A DNA stretch of 64,000 nucleotides from Hemibagrus wyckioides (Eukaryota > Chordata > Actinopteri > Siluriformes > Bagridae): contig NC_080713.1 in NCBI RefSeq assembly GCF_019097595.1, positions 6,072,199 through 6,136,198 on the forward strand, read 5' to 3'. Below, one piece after another: positions 1 to 11,638 of this stretch. Each line of letters opens with the position of its first letter. Positions within the stretch are counted from its first letter, which is position 1. The notes beneath the pieces were generated by a model, which saw only the letters and a program-made list of their open reading frames with translations, was not told the DNA's origin and ran no database searches. The position numbers were made by a program, and so were the translations under genes.

Positions 1-294
1 GATTTATTTATACCCTGCACTAAGTACTCTAGCATTTGGTGTACCGTTTTAGAAGGGTTGTATCGTCTCAAATGGAGCATGGAAGTGTAAGCAGCTTCCT
101 AGTCGATGGTAAATGACACCAAATGTATGTAATGTGATGCTGCAAAATTTTTTAATAAAATTAAAATATAAATATAAATCACACAACATGAGCTAATTTA
201 AAAGACATCTTGTCTGCTGGTGTGTCGTCAGACATCTTGAAACTTTTTCTCATCCAACATCAGCGCCTGGTAGCTCTGCCCCCTTCCAGTATAT

Positions 295-455
295 AACATT
301 TACAGCATTATCCAGAGCAAGTTACATTTTTTAAAGCATTTTATACCATTGAACTATCACCTCTGGTCACCACTAGCTTGGTGGAAAAGGGATTTGAACT
401 AATGACCTTCTGTTCAGGACTCCAAAACCTTAACCACTAAGCTACCTCATCCCTT
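295..455 (-). repeat. tRNA-derived SINE, type 1, degenerate
   Basis: The right part reads CCTTAACCACTAAGCTACC, the reverse complement of a tRNA-like A-box head. The left part, TTACAGCATTATCCAGAG, is a shortened form of the usual type 1 tail. The same order occurs at 50030-50205 and around 11031-11752. The copy is diverged and has lost part of its middle. Confidence 0.6.
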
Positions 456-738
456 TTCACAGAATGAAAGCTGGGTCTGGGAATTGTCCAACATTCCTTC
501 TTCTTCTTCTTGGAATTTTCTTTTTGGGAACACACTATACGTACTACAAAATGATGTAGAATAATGCAGATGTATAACATTTGAGAACCAAATTTCTCAT
601 AGACTTCAATGATACATATTTATTGAGGTCACTTTCATCTTCTTTATTATTTCCTCAGTAGATCTTCTTTCAGTAAATCTTAAACCTCTTGATTAATCTA
701 CTATACATACTGTAGTGACACACATTGGTTCATGAACT

Positions 739-881
739 AAATAGGGTGTTGGACTAATGATCAGAAGGTTGTGAGTTCAAATCCCATGGTCACCAAATTT
801 GCCACTGCTGGGCCCCTGAGCAATGCCCTGAACCCTCAGTTGTATAAATGAAGGTCACTCTGGATCAGGGTGTCTGCCAAT
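739..881 (+). repeat. tRNA-derived SINE, type 1
   Basis: The copy begins in GGTGTTGGACTAATGATCAG, continues through a B-box-like GAGTTCAAATCCC and a GCCACTGCTGGGCCCCTGAG block, and ends in a CACTCTGGATCAGGGTGTCT tail. It is closest to the copy at 50340-50535. The first part of the A-box is missing or diverged. Confidence 0.7.
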
Positions 882-1019
882 CTTTCTTTTCTGTTATATC
901 TACTTTTTTATTCAATCAATTATTAATATAAAGACCAAACAAGCTGGTATTAATTAATTTCCTAAGTAAATACTTGTAATTGTAAGAAACAATTTATTTT
1001 TCTTTATTTATAGTGTAAT

Positions 1020-1236
1020 GGAGGCTTAAACGGTTATGACTTTGGGTTGTTGATTGACAGGTTGGTGGCCCAGCACTTCCAAGCTGCCACTGCTGGGCCC
1101 TTGAGCAAGGCCCTTAACCCTCGCAGCTCCAGGGTGCTGTATCATTGCTGACCCTGTTCTCTGACACGAAAATCCTAACAAGCTGGGATATGAAAAGAAT
1201 TTGACTGGGCTATAATGTATATGTCACAAATAAACT
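1020..1236 (+). repeat. tRNA-derived SINE, type 2
   Basis: A degenerate tRNA-like head is followed by CAAGCTGCCACTGCTGGGCC, a CCAGGGTGCTGTATCATTGC block and a tail ending TAATGTATATGTCACAAATA. The same tail occurs at 51655-51875 and inverted at 14340-14515 and 23040-23262. This family shares its head with type 1 but has a different 3' half. Confidence 0.7.
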
Positions 1237-2564
1237 CTTCTTTTTAAATATTATTCTATGTATATTATGTTCATCATAGAAATCCACCACAGAAATCCTT
1301 GTAATTGATTTCTCACTCTAGAAAAAGTATTAGAACGTATTTAACATATTAGAATTAGCACACTGACGACGAACCATGATGTGAAACTTTCTCCATCTTT
1401 TCTCATCATGAAACAAGTCACAGCGATATACAATCATCCTTCTAATTCTAGTAAATCTCTCATGAGAAAGAAAGCCAGGATTTGCATTATGTGTCCTGGG
1501 AGAACTGTATAACTTGCAGAGGCTGAAATAGAAGCTAATTAATCAGGTTTAGACCTTACAATATGTTGAGGAAAGGTTGTGTTTGGCCATAAATATGCAA
1601 GCTCTGTACCTAAGCAGCCTGAGGCCATGGCTCAAAAAGGAGAATAATGCTTGCAGTACAGCAAAAGTCATTTTTTTTATGCTCAGGTACTCAGAAAACC
1701 CAAATCGCTGAACATTAAGGAACAAATGAAGAATATATTATGCAATGTTTATGGAGAATGCTAAAAAGCTTTAGAAAGTTAGCTGGTCAGCCAAGCACCT
1801 GGTAATAAACTCCACTTGCTAATTCAAAGCTTCCAGTATATTCCTCATATGATAACATTTTATGTAAGTTTCAGAAAGTTCAACAAGCTTTTGTTATAGA
1901 ACAACATATTCCTACTCGAGCCACAGTTCTTCAAAAGGGCAAAGCACGCCCTTAAAATAAAATAATGACCATGGAAGACATTGCAAACCCTTTCTTTCTT
2001 ATTCCCTCTTTCTTTTTTTTTTCCAGTCACTTATTCTCTCTCTGTCCAGTATAGGCCAGTGGATCAATTGGACTCTGGCATTTCTCTGTATTTTCTTTTC
2101 TTCCCTTGGCCTACAGTGCCGGTTTAATGGCACCCCTTTCCCATTCGGTTTTATTGTGCCGTTTTAAGTTCCATATATCATTACCCAACAAATGTAGCCA
2201 GCTCGACCATAGCAAAGTGGAAATACCGAAGCTCCGGGAGAAACAATTTATGCAATTTATTTTTTTATATTCAGAGAGCTGCTTGGTTGTTTTGGGAGGC
2301 ATGGCTGCTACAATCTTTTATTTCTCCTTTTATTATTATTATTTTTTATTTGCCTCTTTTGAAGTCAAGGCCTCTGCAACCTTTATAAGCTGCATTCCTT
2401 TAAAAAACAAATTCACAATTAAAGATGCACTGATTATGATGTCTCGGTCCAGATTATAAAACAGAATGAATCAGCAAAACATCAACTAATATTCATATAT
2501 AATATGTAATATATTATGCATATTATGCATACAATAAACCAAAGCATATTCAGTATTTATACTG
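1237..2564. other. no gene recognised
   Basis: This is AT-rich sequence without a recognisable exon, RNA gene or named repeat. Short open frames around 2106-2459 are pyrimidine-rich and low in complexity, and resemble nothing I know. Confidence 0.4.
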
Positions 2565-2665
2565 TTGAATTCTCAGCCCTGATTGGTCAGAAGGTGCTGA
2601 TTTACTTTCTGTAGCCAGTGTAATTCTGGTTTATATTAATGCCCTTGTTCTAATACAGTATATAA
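2565..2665 (-). repeat. repeat family X, end fragment
   Basis: The sequence CTGATTGGTCAGAAGGTGCT followed by a TTTATATTAATGCCCTTGTT segment is the reverse complement of the family X right half seen at 5835-6039, 7490-7670 and 34430-34640. Only the terminal part is present. Confidence 0.55.
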
Positions 2666-3834
2666 TATTATACTGTAGTTTCTATAGTAACATAATCATA
2701 ATCTATGCTTAATGATAACTGTTCTTCTGTAGCATACACTGTTGTGCATCAGTGATATGGTGAAGCTTTCACTAAGGAGATGGTTATGTAACATTCATGG
2801 ATGGAGTCTCTGGGGTCAGCGTTTTGTAACAGGAAGTAAATTTTCCTCCAGTGGAAAGGCTTCAGGACAGAGGACTGTGCGGTTTTTCAGTAAGCTGCTT
2901 TTGTATGCCTTATTAACTTCAAGAGAGCGGGAAAAAAATCAGGATCATGAAGGAATGACTATTTAAGGCCACTATAAAGCGATAACAGGAATGAACTTGT
3001 TCTCTGTCATTTCACAACTAGAAAAGGATAAAAAGTTATGATATGTCATGTTTTAATGAATCTAAATCGTAATCCTTTGCAAATTGTTGCGTAATAAGAG
3101 AAATCTTGGAACGTGGTGTTATCGGAAAAATAACGAACACAGGCTTGGTGTGATGTGGATTTCCCATGACAGCATGTCTTAAGTTTATCCTACTTTACTA
3201 GTTTTACTAAAAGAGCACACACAAAATATACTTAATTAATTTTCAGTGCAAAATGCAGCTGTCCTTAAGCGATGAGGATTTAGGACTGGATTTGGGATAG
3301 GCATTAAACACTCCTTTAAACAGAAATATGAACCAGTAATGTGGTTTTGATGGTCCTCACACAGTGATGGTGTTTGAGGTTAATTCCACTAGAGAGAGGA
3401 GAAATGCAGAGAGAGGGAATGAAAAGAAACACGGTGCAGTGAATTTGCCTTTCCTCTTTTCGAAACAGTCTGTTTGTCTGGATTTTTATTCTAAAGTACA
3501 ATCTTCAGTTCCATAATTAATTATACACTTTATTCAAATTGGAAAAATAAATAACAAATAAATAAGATAATAGATAGATACTTATTTATAATAATAGATT
3601 TTTATTTTATTTTATTTTTAATGCTAAAAAATGTGTTCAGGATGTAATGTAATTTTAATTTGATGCAATATATTTTCCACATGATTTCCATGTTTTTTTT
3701 TCCCCGAAACTTTTACAAAACACTAGAAACTATTTGCACCTATTTTATTTGCCTTCATAAACCTCCTTTTGTAAAGTGTATCATGGTAAAAAGCACTCAA
3801 AATAATTTATTATGGTCACATTTTTGGTCATATA
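2666..3834. other. no gene recognised
   Basis: No coding exon, RNA gene or known repeat stands out. The stretch ends in AT-rich DNA that received the Tc1 element starting at 3835. Confidence 0.4.
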
Positions 3835-5078
3835 CACTATATTGCCAAAAGTATTCGCTCACCTGCCTTGACTCGCATATGAACTTAAGTGACATCCCAT
3901 TCCTAATCCATAGGGTTCAATATGACATCGGTCCACCCTTTGCAGCTATAACAGCTTCAACTCTTCTGGGAAGGCTGTCCACAAGGTTTAGGAGTGTGTT
4001 TATGGGAATTTTTGACCATTCTTCCAGAAGCGCATTTGTGAGGTCACACACTGATGTTGGACGAGAAGGCCTGGCTCTCAGTCTCCGCTCTAATTCATCC
4101 CAAAGGTGTTCTATCGGGTTGAGGTCAGGACTCTGTGCAGGCCAGTCAAGTTCATCCACACCAGACTCTGTCATCCATGTCTTTATGGACCTTGCTTTGT
4201 GCACTGGTGCACAGTCATGTTGGAAGAGGAAGGGGCCAGCTCCAAACTGTTCCCACAAAGTTGGGAGCATGGAATTGTCCAAAATGTCTTGGTATGCTGA
4301 AGCATTCAGAGTTCCTTTCACTGGAACTAAGGGGCCAAGCCCAGCTCCTGAAAAACAACCCTACACCATAATCCCCCCTCCAACAAACTTTACACTTGGC
4401 ACAATGCAGTCAGACAAGTACCGTTCTCCTGGCAACCGCCAAACCCAGACTCGTCCATCAGATTGCCAGATGGAGAAGCGTGATTCGTCACTCCAGAGAA
4501 CGCGTCTCCACTGCTCTAGAGTCCAGTGGCGGCGTGCTTTACACCACTGCATCCGACGCTTTGCATTGCACTTGGTGATGTATGGCTTGGATGCAGCTGC
4601 TCGGCCATGGAAACCCATTCCATGAAGCTCTCTGCGCACTGTTCTTGAGCTAATCTGAAGGCCACATGAAGTTTGGAGGTCTGTGGCGATTGACTGCAGA
4701 AAGTTGGCGACCTCTTCGCACTATGCACCTCAGCATCCGCTGACCCCGCTCCGTCAGTTTACGTGGCCTACCACTTCGTGGCTGAGTTGCTGTCGTTCCC
4801 AAACACTTCCATGTTCTTATAATACAGCTGACAGTTGACTGTGGAATATTTAGGAGCGAGGAAATTTCACGACTGGATTTGTTGCACAGGTGGCATCCTA
4901 TCACAGTTCCACGCTGGAATTCACTGAGCTCCTGAGAGCTCCTTTCTTTCACAAATGTTTGTAAAAACAGCCTGCATGCCTAGGTGCTTGATTTTATACA
5001 CCTGTGGCCATGGAAGTGATTGGAACACCTGATTCTGATTATTTGGATGGGTGAGCGAATACTTTTGGCAATATAGTG
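3835..5078 (-). mobile_element. Tc1-like transposon, copy 1 (inactive)
   Basis: The element has 29-bp perfect terminal inverted repeats that begin CACTATATTGCCAAAAGTAT and are flanked by TA on both sides (3833-3834 and 5079-5080), the standard Tc1/mariner target duplication. It is 1244 bp long and nearly identical by eye to copies at 32987-34234 and 45707-46955. Its transposase reads on the minus strand and is broken. Assignment to the Tc1 branch rests on the DD34E transposase family. Confidence 0.95.
3917..4950 (-). pseudogene. Tc1-like transposase, broken
   Basis: Compared with the open copy at 33069-34100, this one has at least three lesions. A 2-bp loss near 4937-4942 removes the MGRS start and shifts frame. 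A second 2-bp deletion near 4697, in the second helix-turn-helix region, shifts frame again. A TGG to TAG change puts a stop at 4361-4363, replacing the Trp of the IMVWGCFS motif. The catalytic segments [15 protein letters not shown] and [13 protein letters not shown] are still readable in pieces. No functional enzyme is expected. It keeps the usual His after the second catalytic Asp, which the intact copy has lost. Confidence 0.93.
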
Positions 5079-5471
5079 TATATACCGTATAATGATAATA
5101 ATTTAGTTTTAATTCTGAAAAGAAAAAACTAAAACAAAAAATACCTTGTTCCATATTATCATTATTCCCTGATTTGTAGTTTGGTTAATTCTGTGATTAG
5201 GTTTTAGAAGTATTGTTAATTGACTATGTAACTGTCTGTGCTGTTATACAAAACTAATACTCTTCAGGATGGTATCACACAGGGTGGTGATATTCACACT
5301 GTGTTATTCTGCTTACACAAAAGCGATTACAAACGATTACTATGTTTAATTTATTAATGAACGACACGTCACGCTAACAGTTTGTAGTTATATTTAAGGT
5401 TGTGGAACGCCAGCGAGACGAGTTAGTTCCTGTTATCGCATGTGTAATAGCCGCAGTCATTCCCTCATCAG

Positions 5472-5502
<31 letters not shown>

Positions 5503-5503
5503 T
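5472..5503. repeat. (CT)n microsatellite
   Basis: A CT dinucleotide run with one TTT interruption. Confidence 0.9.
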
Positions 5504-5675
5504 TCAGTTTGTCATTTCAGTGTAAAAACCAGAAAGCTACTTTGTCCTTTACAAACTTTACAAAGCAGCATGACTGTAACAAAGCACTGATACCTGAGAT
5601 CCTTTCTACAGATAAATTAAATAAATGTCCCTTGACAAAAAAATAAATAAAAACAAACAAACAAACGAAACGAAA

Positions 5676-5750
5676 CAAAATAAAATAAAATAAAATAAAA
5701 TAAAATAAAATAAAATAAAATAAAATAAAATAAAATAAAATAAAATAAAA
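5676..5750. repeat. (TAAAA)n pentanucleotide repeat
   Basis: About fifteen uninterrupted TAAAA units, preceded by imperfect AAAC and GAAAC units. A similar array lies at 41155-41221. Confidence 0.95.
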
Positions 5751-5834
5751 TACATCTGGTCATCTTACTGGAGAAACTAGCTCTTTTGTCCTAAAAACCT
5801 TTTTTGTTTGTTTATAGTTACGTTTAATGCAAGT

Positions 5835-6039
5835 CCCCTGAATGTTACAAAGCTTTGACACTGGAGACTCCTTACAAAAATGCTAAACAAATGTCACCTA
5901 ACCAGAAAAAAATGTTACAATAAGTGCATTAATATAAACCTGTGATTTATGCAACTGGAACATCTGGCTAAGTTTCTGCTACAGAGAATTAAATCATTGT
6001 TATCTCATCAACAATTGTAGGTTTTTCTTTGTTAAACAG
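5835..6039 (+). repeat. repeat family X
   Basis: It contains GCTTTGACACTGGAGACTCC, then AAATGCTAAACAAATG, GCATTAATATAAACCTGTGA and a CTGGAACATCTGGCTAAG block. The order matches 7490-7670, 28850-29160 and 34430-34640. The copy is interrupted at its right end by duplicated unit A: its last 41 bp are repeated at 6537-6577, beyond that unit. Confidence 0.65.
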
Positions 6040-6204
6040 ATCGTATTTACAAGTTGAATGCACATGAATGCCATTACAAAGTCGTAATTACGAGTTGGAA
6101 TTTCTTTGACCCCAGTGTTTCTAAGATGGGGACAGGAAATGCTGTGATTTGGGGTTGTGAATACTTATGCAAGCTATTTAGCAATTTATACATGGTTAAA
6201 CAAC

Positions 6205-6255
<51 letters not shown>

Positions 6256-6540
6256 CATTATTATTATTAACTATTTCCCAGCCTGTACAATGCACAACTT
6301 TTACAAGAAGTTACTGATGTTACTGGTCACTAAAAAGACTTTTTGATTGCTTGATGTCTTAACCATCTGAAACCCAAATATTTTAGTGTAATAATTTTCT
6401 TTCCAGAAGCTTCTAATGAATATGTCTTAAAGTTTTGAAATCTGCAGGAGCACAGAATACTTTAAATTTTATTTCCTCTTATAACTCTTATCTATAATGT
6501 TATAGATAATGTAAATGTTAAATCTACACAACAGAGGTTA
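6040..6540 (+). repeat. local repeat unit A
   Basis: This unit is closely similar to 8533-9240 (unit B), starting at ATTTACAAGTTGAATGCACA and ending near AATCTACACAACAGAGGT. Unit B has about 280 bp inserted between its two halves and lacks the TTA microsatellite at 6205-6269. I do not recognise the family. Confidence 0.7.
6205..6269. repeat. (TTA)n microsatellite
   Basis: Roughly twenty TTA units with one TCA interruption. The run makes long leucine or asparagine frames on the two strands, which are not genes. Confidence 0.95.
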
Positions 6541-6577
6541 TCTCATCAACAGTTGGAGGTTTTTCTTTGTTAGACAA

Positions 6578-6665
6578 CTCAATCAAATCCCTGAATATGA
6601 GCTGGTACTATTTACTTTCTGAGCCATGCACGACTTCTGACCAATCAGGGATTAAGAATTCCACC
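6578..6665 (+). repeat. repeat family X, right end
   Basis: CTTCTGACCAATCAGGGATT is the family X right end. It probably belongs to the element at 5835-6039, separated from it by unit A. Confidence 0.5.
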
Positions 6666-6999
6666 ATGCTCTGGTAGAATATTGTATTTATGAATAATTG
6701 ATGTCCTTGCTGGAATAATGCAATTGATAGCTCATACAATACAGAATTAAATGATGTTTCAAAAGTCTTAATTGTTGCAGAGGTCAGATATTTGTCAAAC
6801 CCTGAGAGGGTAGGGCAGTCCGAGTTTAAATGTCACTGAAACCCAGTGATCAGATGGCATGAGATATGAAAAGATCACAGGCTCTAAAAATTCCACTAAT
6901 TCTGCTTTAACTGTGTTGAAATGAGAGGGTTTGAAAGACAAAGCCCTTCAGTGGAGCTCAGATTACTGTTGTACGCCTGCCATTGAATTAATCAGTGAT

Positions 7000-7008
7000 T
7001 CTTCTTTT

Positions 7009-7088
<80 letters not shown>
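7000..7088. repeat. (TTTC)n microsatellite
   Basis: A nearly perfect tetranucleotide array of about 22 units. Confidence 0.95.
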
Positions 7089-7089
<1 letters not shown>

Positions 7090-7489
7090 TCATCTGAGGA
7101 CTGGGTTAAATCATTTTAGCTGTAGATTTTTTACAGACAATGCTGCATTTTACAATGAGCTACAACCACAATGATCAGCATGTGCTTTATATGAGAATAA
7201 AAAACAACAGACACATTGTTATATGACAAAAACCGAACTCAGGGTGGTGTGAAGAAGCTTGATTTGAGGCACTGTCACCACCCACAGGTTCATTAATTTC
7301 CTGTAACAGTATGCCAGAAGTGTTTTATTCCAGTTATACCACAGCAATGTGATGATTTACAGTTCATTTAAATAACCTTAAGTGACTTTTTAAGTAAAAG
7401 AAAATAAATAAAATGCTAAAAATCACTAAATGAGTTTCATTTCAAATCAATATTTAGAAAATAGAAGTTGTGGGACTTCTGCAAAAATC

Positions 7490-7670
7490 CTTACTGTTAC
7501 AAAGCTTTGATACTGGAGACTCCTTCCGAAAATGCTAAATAAACAACTCCTCAACAATGTTAGTTGTTACTACAAAAAAACAATAATATATTTTAATAAA
7601 TGCATTAATTAAAATCATTCAGGCAGCTGGAACACCTGGCTAAGTTACTGTTATAGAAAATTAAAAAACA
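7490..7670 (+). repeat. repeat family X
   Basis: It contains GCTTTGATACTGGAGACTCC, AAATGCTAAATAAACAACTC and GCAGCTGGAACACCTGGCTA in the family X order. The right end lacks the ATTGGTCAG-type terminus. Confidence 0.6.
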
Positions 7671-8214
7671 AATACAATCAACACAATTAATCAATGATCA
7701 TGTATATTTATTATCGTCAGTGATTTATTTATTCATTATTTTCCTGTACAATAGGAAAAATTCCATTTTTCATCCTAAAATCGTTGTTAGGCGATCACTG
7801 AGTCAGTGTGGCTAAGCTATCAAGATTTTTAAAAAATTCAGAAATAGTATATAACAGTGTAGAAACCATTAGTGACATTTATCTATGAAATATTTATCCT
7901 ATATGATATGAATTTTGCAAGAAGGACTGTCATATAGTGTCATATATATGGCCCAATCTTCAAATCTGGACCAAACAATAATGTAGATTCTGTGTTCAAA
8001 ACTAAAATCATACTATGGACAATAAAAGAATGGAACGATTTTGGAAAATAGTCTGTTACCCCTTTAGATGGGCAGAATAGGGCAATTCTTGTATACTCGA
8101 ATGCTGTAACTATCCAAAGGACATTTCAATCAATGGTGTCAACCATTTTTTCGACTGTTTTGTACTATATTGATTTATTCCCACTTCAATATTAGAGTCT
8201 ATGTATGTAGAGTA

Positions 8215-9240
8215 CATGAATAATCATACAGTAATACTGTAAAGTAGTCATAATACAGTAAACAAGTAATTCATACTAAATTAGTAACATATGAACTAAT
8301 GAACAGAATCATGATATTATGAATTACATGAATAAACACTTTGTTAAGTGCGTTTATTAGCTAATGAATTATTTAACACATGCGGATAAACTCTGATCTT
8401 CAAGAAAGATTGTACGATGACATTTTGAGGGCTGTGACCCAAAACATAAGCAAGAAAACAAGGGACATAGGAGACGATATGAATCTGATGGACCTGATTG
8501 GCCTACAATGTGTTCAAGTCATGTCGGAAAGATCGCATTTACAAGTTGAATGCACATGAATGCCATTACAAAGTCGTAATTACCAGTTGACCCCAGTGTT
8601 TCCAAGTTGCGGACGGGAAATGATGTGATTTGGGTTGTGCAAGCTATTTAGCAATTTATACACGGCTAAACAGCTATTAGATTTCCCAGCCTGTAAAATG
8701 CACAACTTTTACAAGAAGTTACTGATGTTACTGGTCACTAAAAGATTTTCTTGTTCCAGTCCAGTTTGGCTTGGTCTATTACCTAAACGTTACTGGAAAA
8801 AAGAAAATATACCTAATATACATAATCATGTTGTTAGAGGTGCATGGACTCATAAAACCAGACAGCTATTTCAGTTTATATCTGACATTTGTGTTGTTTG
8901 GTTGTTACTAAATGAAAGTAATTGTGTTGAGTGTCAAGGCCAGGATTCAGATAAAACAAAACAAAAATAATCGAATTATGCTTCATTTTCAAAGCATCTT
9001 CCTTTCAAATCATTATTGTACTTTTTGATTGCTTGATGTCTTAACCATCTGAAACCCAAACATATTAGTTTAATCATTTTGTATTGCATTCTTTCAAGAA
9101 GCTTTTGATGAATATGTCTTAAAGTTTTGAAATCTACAGGAGCATTCATTAAATGTTGTTTTTTCTCTCTTATAACTCAGTAATTAGCCAACACATAAAT
9201 GTTATAGATAATGTAAATGGTAAATCTACACAATAGAGGT
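8215..9240 (+). repeat. local repeat unit B, longest copy
   Basis: The left 400 bp match 11810-12215 (unit C); shared words include GTGACCCAAAACA and CAATGTGTTCAAGTCA. The right part matches unit A at 6040-6540. About 280 bp at roughly 8740-9020 are present only here. They hold the end of a 111-codon open frame (8635-8970) that resembles nothing known, and I do not call it a gene. Together the three copies define a dispersed repeat of at least 0.75 kb. Confidence 0.65.
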
Positions 9241-9289
9241 GATTAAATGGTTCTTTGTCAGGTCAGGGTGCATGGTTCTATGGTTCTAA

Positions 9290-9475
9290 GAAGAACATCA
9301 GTGGAACGTTTCCATTACACAGAAGGTTCTTAAAAGGCTGTCAGGCTAAAAAATGTTCTTTACGGGTTCTTTTAAGAACCATTTACTGGAGGTTTCTTTA
9401 GGGAATTATGGTTCTTCTATGGCGTCACTGTAAAATCCCCCTTTTTTGGTTCTTCCTGGCACTATTATTTTTAAG
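9290..9475. repeat. putative non-autonomous repeat rich in GGTTCT/AGAACC
   Basis: The words GGTTCTAAGAAGAAC, GTTCTTTTAAGAACC and GGTTCTTCTATGGCGTCACT are typical, from memory, of short fish interspersed elements with inverted GGTTCT motifs. I could not define its ends. Confidence 0.4.
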
Positions 9476-9527
9476 ATGACATGTTCTTGCTTATCGCTTC
9501 CATTATATCAGTTATAAATAGTTGTTT

Positions 9528-9531
<4 letters not shown>

Positions 9532-9565
<34 letters not shown>
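9532..9565. repeat. (CT)n microsatellite
   Basis: An uninterrupted CT run. Confidence 0.95.
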
Positions 9566-9568
<3 letters not shown>

Positions 9569-9666
9569 TAATGTTAATGATAAGACAAAAAAATGCAGAT
9601 TTTGTGTTACCAGGAAACTGTACAAATCCCTGGAGCTGTTAGTATAGAAATGATAATGTATTAGAG

Positions 9667-9668
<2 letters not shown>

Positions 9669-9697
<29 letters not shown>
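9669..9697. repeat. (GT)n microsatellite
   Basis: An uninterrupted GT run, inside a family X fragment. Confidence 0.95.
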
Positions 9698-9701
<4 letters not shown>

Positions 9702-9790
9702 CTGGCAGCCGAACTACTGTGAGAGTTACTGTTATTGAAAATTAATCAACACTTTCTGACCAATCAGATCCAGGCATTCAAGAGTAGTAG
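9698..9790 (+). repeat. repeat family X, right part
   Basis: GCAGCCGAACTACTGTGAGA followed by GAAAATTAATCAACAC and CTGACCAATCAGATCC matches the right half of 34430-34640. Confidence 0.6.
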
Positions 9791-9870
9791 AGGATACATT
9801 TAAAGGTTTATTTATTTATTTATTTATTTATAGAGATGACCTGAAATAACCTCAGATTTGACTTGTTTAA

Positions 9871-10037
<167 letters not shown>

Positions 10038-10574
10038 ACCCTGTCCATCACCACCCAATAAATTACCCCAAGATGTGCAGTTACAATGCAGTCATCATTT
10101 TCTAGTTTGCAGTTTGGACAACAGCTTCAGTTCAGTTCAAAGGCAGAACGTTGATTACTTGTCAAGCAGCTCCTCAATTAACTACTTTTAAAATACAGAG
10201 AATAACACACTGTTGTCAGGGTTTTTCCTTCCTGCCTTTCCTTCCTGACAGCCTGCTCAGTGCTTTACAGCCCATAAACTGGCCATTAGTGTCATGATTC
10301 TATGGACCGTGCCACTCCCAACATCTTTGCATTACAAGCTGAATATTTCAGACTACTTTCTTGCAAGTAAGCAGGTTTTTTTATTTATTTTTTTTATTTG
10401 GAACTATGTCTGGAACTATACTGATGAACAGCTGCTGTATTTAGATGTACATAGTAACAACAATGTGCACAGATTTCCAGGCTTCAAGTCGTAGTCAGAA
10501 CCAAAAATCTGCTTTGTGACCAAATTTTTTGTTTGCTTATCTGAATAAACCTATGACTTATTATAGGCGTCATG

Positions 10575-11030
10575 AATTTATGCAACAATAAATACGAAAT
10601 AAATAAATAACTGAAACAAGCCAGGAATCCCATTTAAACATATCAGTGATAAATATTTAGTAGAGATATTTTTGAAAACATAGAATCTGCCACGGATTTT
10701 GGAAAAATCCATCCGTCCACACGAAAACGCAAGAGCGATTCGAAAACGCTTGTATGAGCCCAGTAGGTGGTAACAGTATGTCATAAACTGTTATGTCAAA
10801 CGTTTCAAGAATAAACATTAAGAGTATGTGTATTGAGCAGTAGAGAAAGGCAATATGTGGAAAAACACCAACGTGGCTGAAGGATTTAGACGAGAAAATG
10901 ACACAAGGATTGATGTGTGGACTGACAGGGAGGTGGAACTCTTACTTAAGTTTACCCTTGAATACAAAATGTACATCCAAAAGAGACAGTATGTATATTC
11001 TGTTTCTGTACGCATAATAAAGCAAGCAGA
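10575..11030 (+). mobile_element. fragment of an unclassified DNA transposon
   Basis: The CCGTCCACACGAAAACGC and CGATTCGAAAACGCTTG words recall, from memory, the ends of fish DNA transposons. They precede a short Myb-like frame at 10855. The fragment is cut on its right by the SINE that starts near 11031. The superfamily is not determined. Confidence 0.35.
10855..11025 (+). pseudogene. truncated Myb/SANT-like DNA-binding fragment
   Basis: The open frame begins with a Met and contains WTDREVELLLKFTLEYK at residues about 22-38. This resembles the first helix of the Myb/SANT-like domains carried by accessory proteins of fish DNA transposons. The remaining helices are missing. After about residue 48 the frame degenerates and then runs into the SINE. 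It is most likely a transposon remnant, not a host gene. The assignment rests on a short stretch and is tentative. Confidence 0.35.
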
Positions 11031-11090
11031 ATTTACAATTTGGGCATTTGGCAGAGCGATTTACATTTATCTCTTTTACACAACTGGGTT

Positions 11091-11638
11091 AAGGGAGTCC
11101 AGAGTAATGGAGAGTGTGGGAAAGAGGTAAAGAAGTGAGTGCAGGCAGGTTGGAATGGGTGTCAGGAGTTCTGTGTGATAGAAAAATTTCAGCGAGAATC
11201 AAGGGGAAGGTGTACAGGACAGTGGTGAGACCGGCCATGTTGTATGGTTTAGAGACAGTGTCACTGAGACAGAGACAGGAGTCAGAGCTGAAGATGTTGA
11301 GGTTCTCTTTGGGAGTGACACGGTTGGACAGGATTAGGAACGAGTACATCAGAGGGACGGCTCATGTTGGACGTTTGGGGGACAAAGTTAGAAAGGCCAG
11401 GTTAAGATGGTTTGGACATGTCCAGAGGAGGGAGAGTGAGTATATTGGTAGGAGAATGATGGACATGGAGCTGCCAGGCAGGAGGCAAAGAGGATGGTCA
11501 AAGAGGAGGTATATGGATGTATAAATGAGGATATGAAGCTAGTGGGTGTAAGTGTTGAGGATGCAGAAGATAGGGATAGGTGGAGAGAGATGATTCGCTG
11601 TGGCCACCCCTGAAGGGAGAAGCCGAAAGAAGAAGAAG
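11091..11638 (+). mobile_element. 5'-truncated non-LTR retrotransposon (RTE-like), 3' end
   Basis: The copy holds the last part of a LINE reading frame and a short 3' tail ending in GAAGAAG. It is flanked by a 13-bp direct duplication, ACACAACTGGGTT, at 11078-11090 and 11639-11651. The short tail and variable-length duplication fit target-primed reverse transcription. A second copy is at 19154-19446. I assign the RTE clade from memory of similar fish elements; another LINE clade is possible. Confidence 0.85.
11114..11524 (+). pseudogene. C-terminal part of LINE reverse transcriptase ORF
   Basis: The 136-codon frame contains VRPAMLYGLETV, LKMLRFSLGVTRLDRIRNEY, RLRWFGHVQRRESEYIGRRM and a basic GRRQRG...KRRYMDV end. 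These are typical of the C-terminal extension after the reverse transcriptase domain. The palm with its YXDD motif and the endonuclease are absent, because the insertion is 5'-truncated. The frame closes with TAA, about 15 codons short of where related copies seem to continue. The enzyme is not functional. Confidence 0.85.

Noticed and set aside
3660..4625. A 321-codon open frame on the plus strand
   Set aside because: It is the antisense of the broken Tc1 transposase and continues into unrelated flank. The same shadow appears in the other copies, at 33031-33777 and 45628-46498.
6205..6269. Regularly spaced repeats that might suggest a CRISPR array
   Set aside because: All regular repeats in the window are microsatellites or short tandem repeats without unique spacers, and the DNA is eukaryotic.
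6054..6317. Open frames with leucine or asparagine runs
   Set aside because: They are produced by the TTA microsatellite.
6931..7119. Open frame with repeated FLS residues
   Set aside because: It is translation of the TTTC array; there is no other support.
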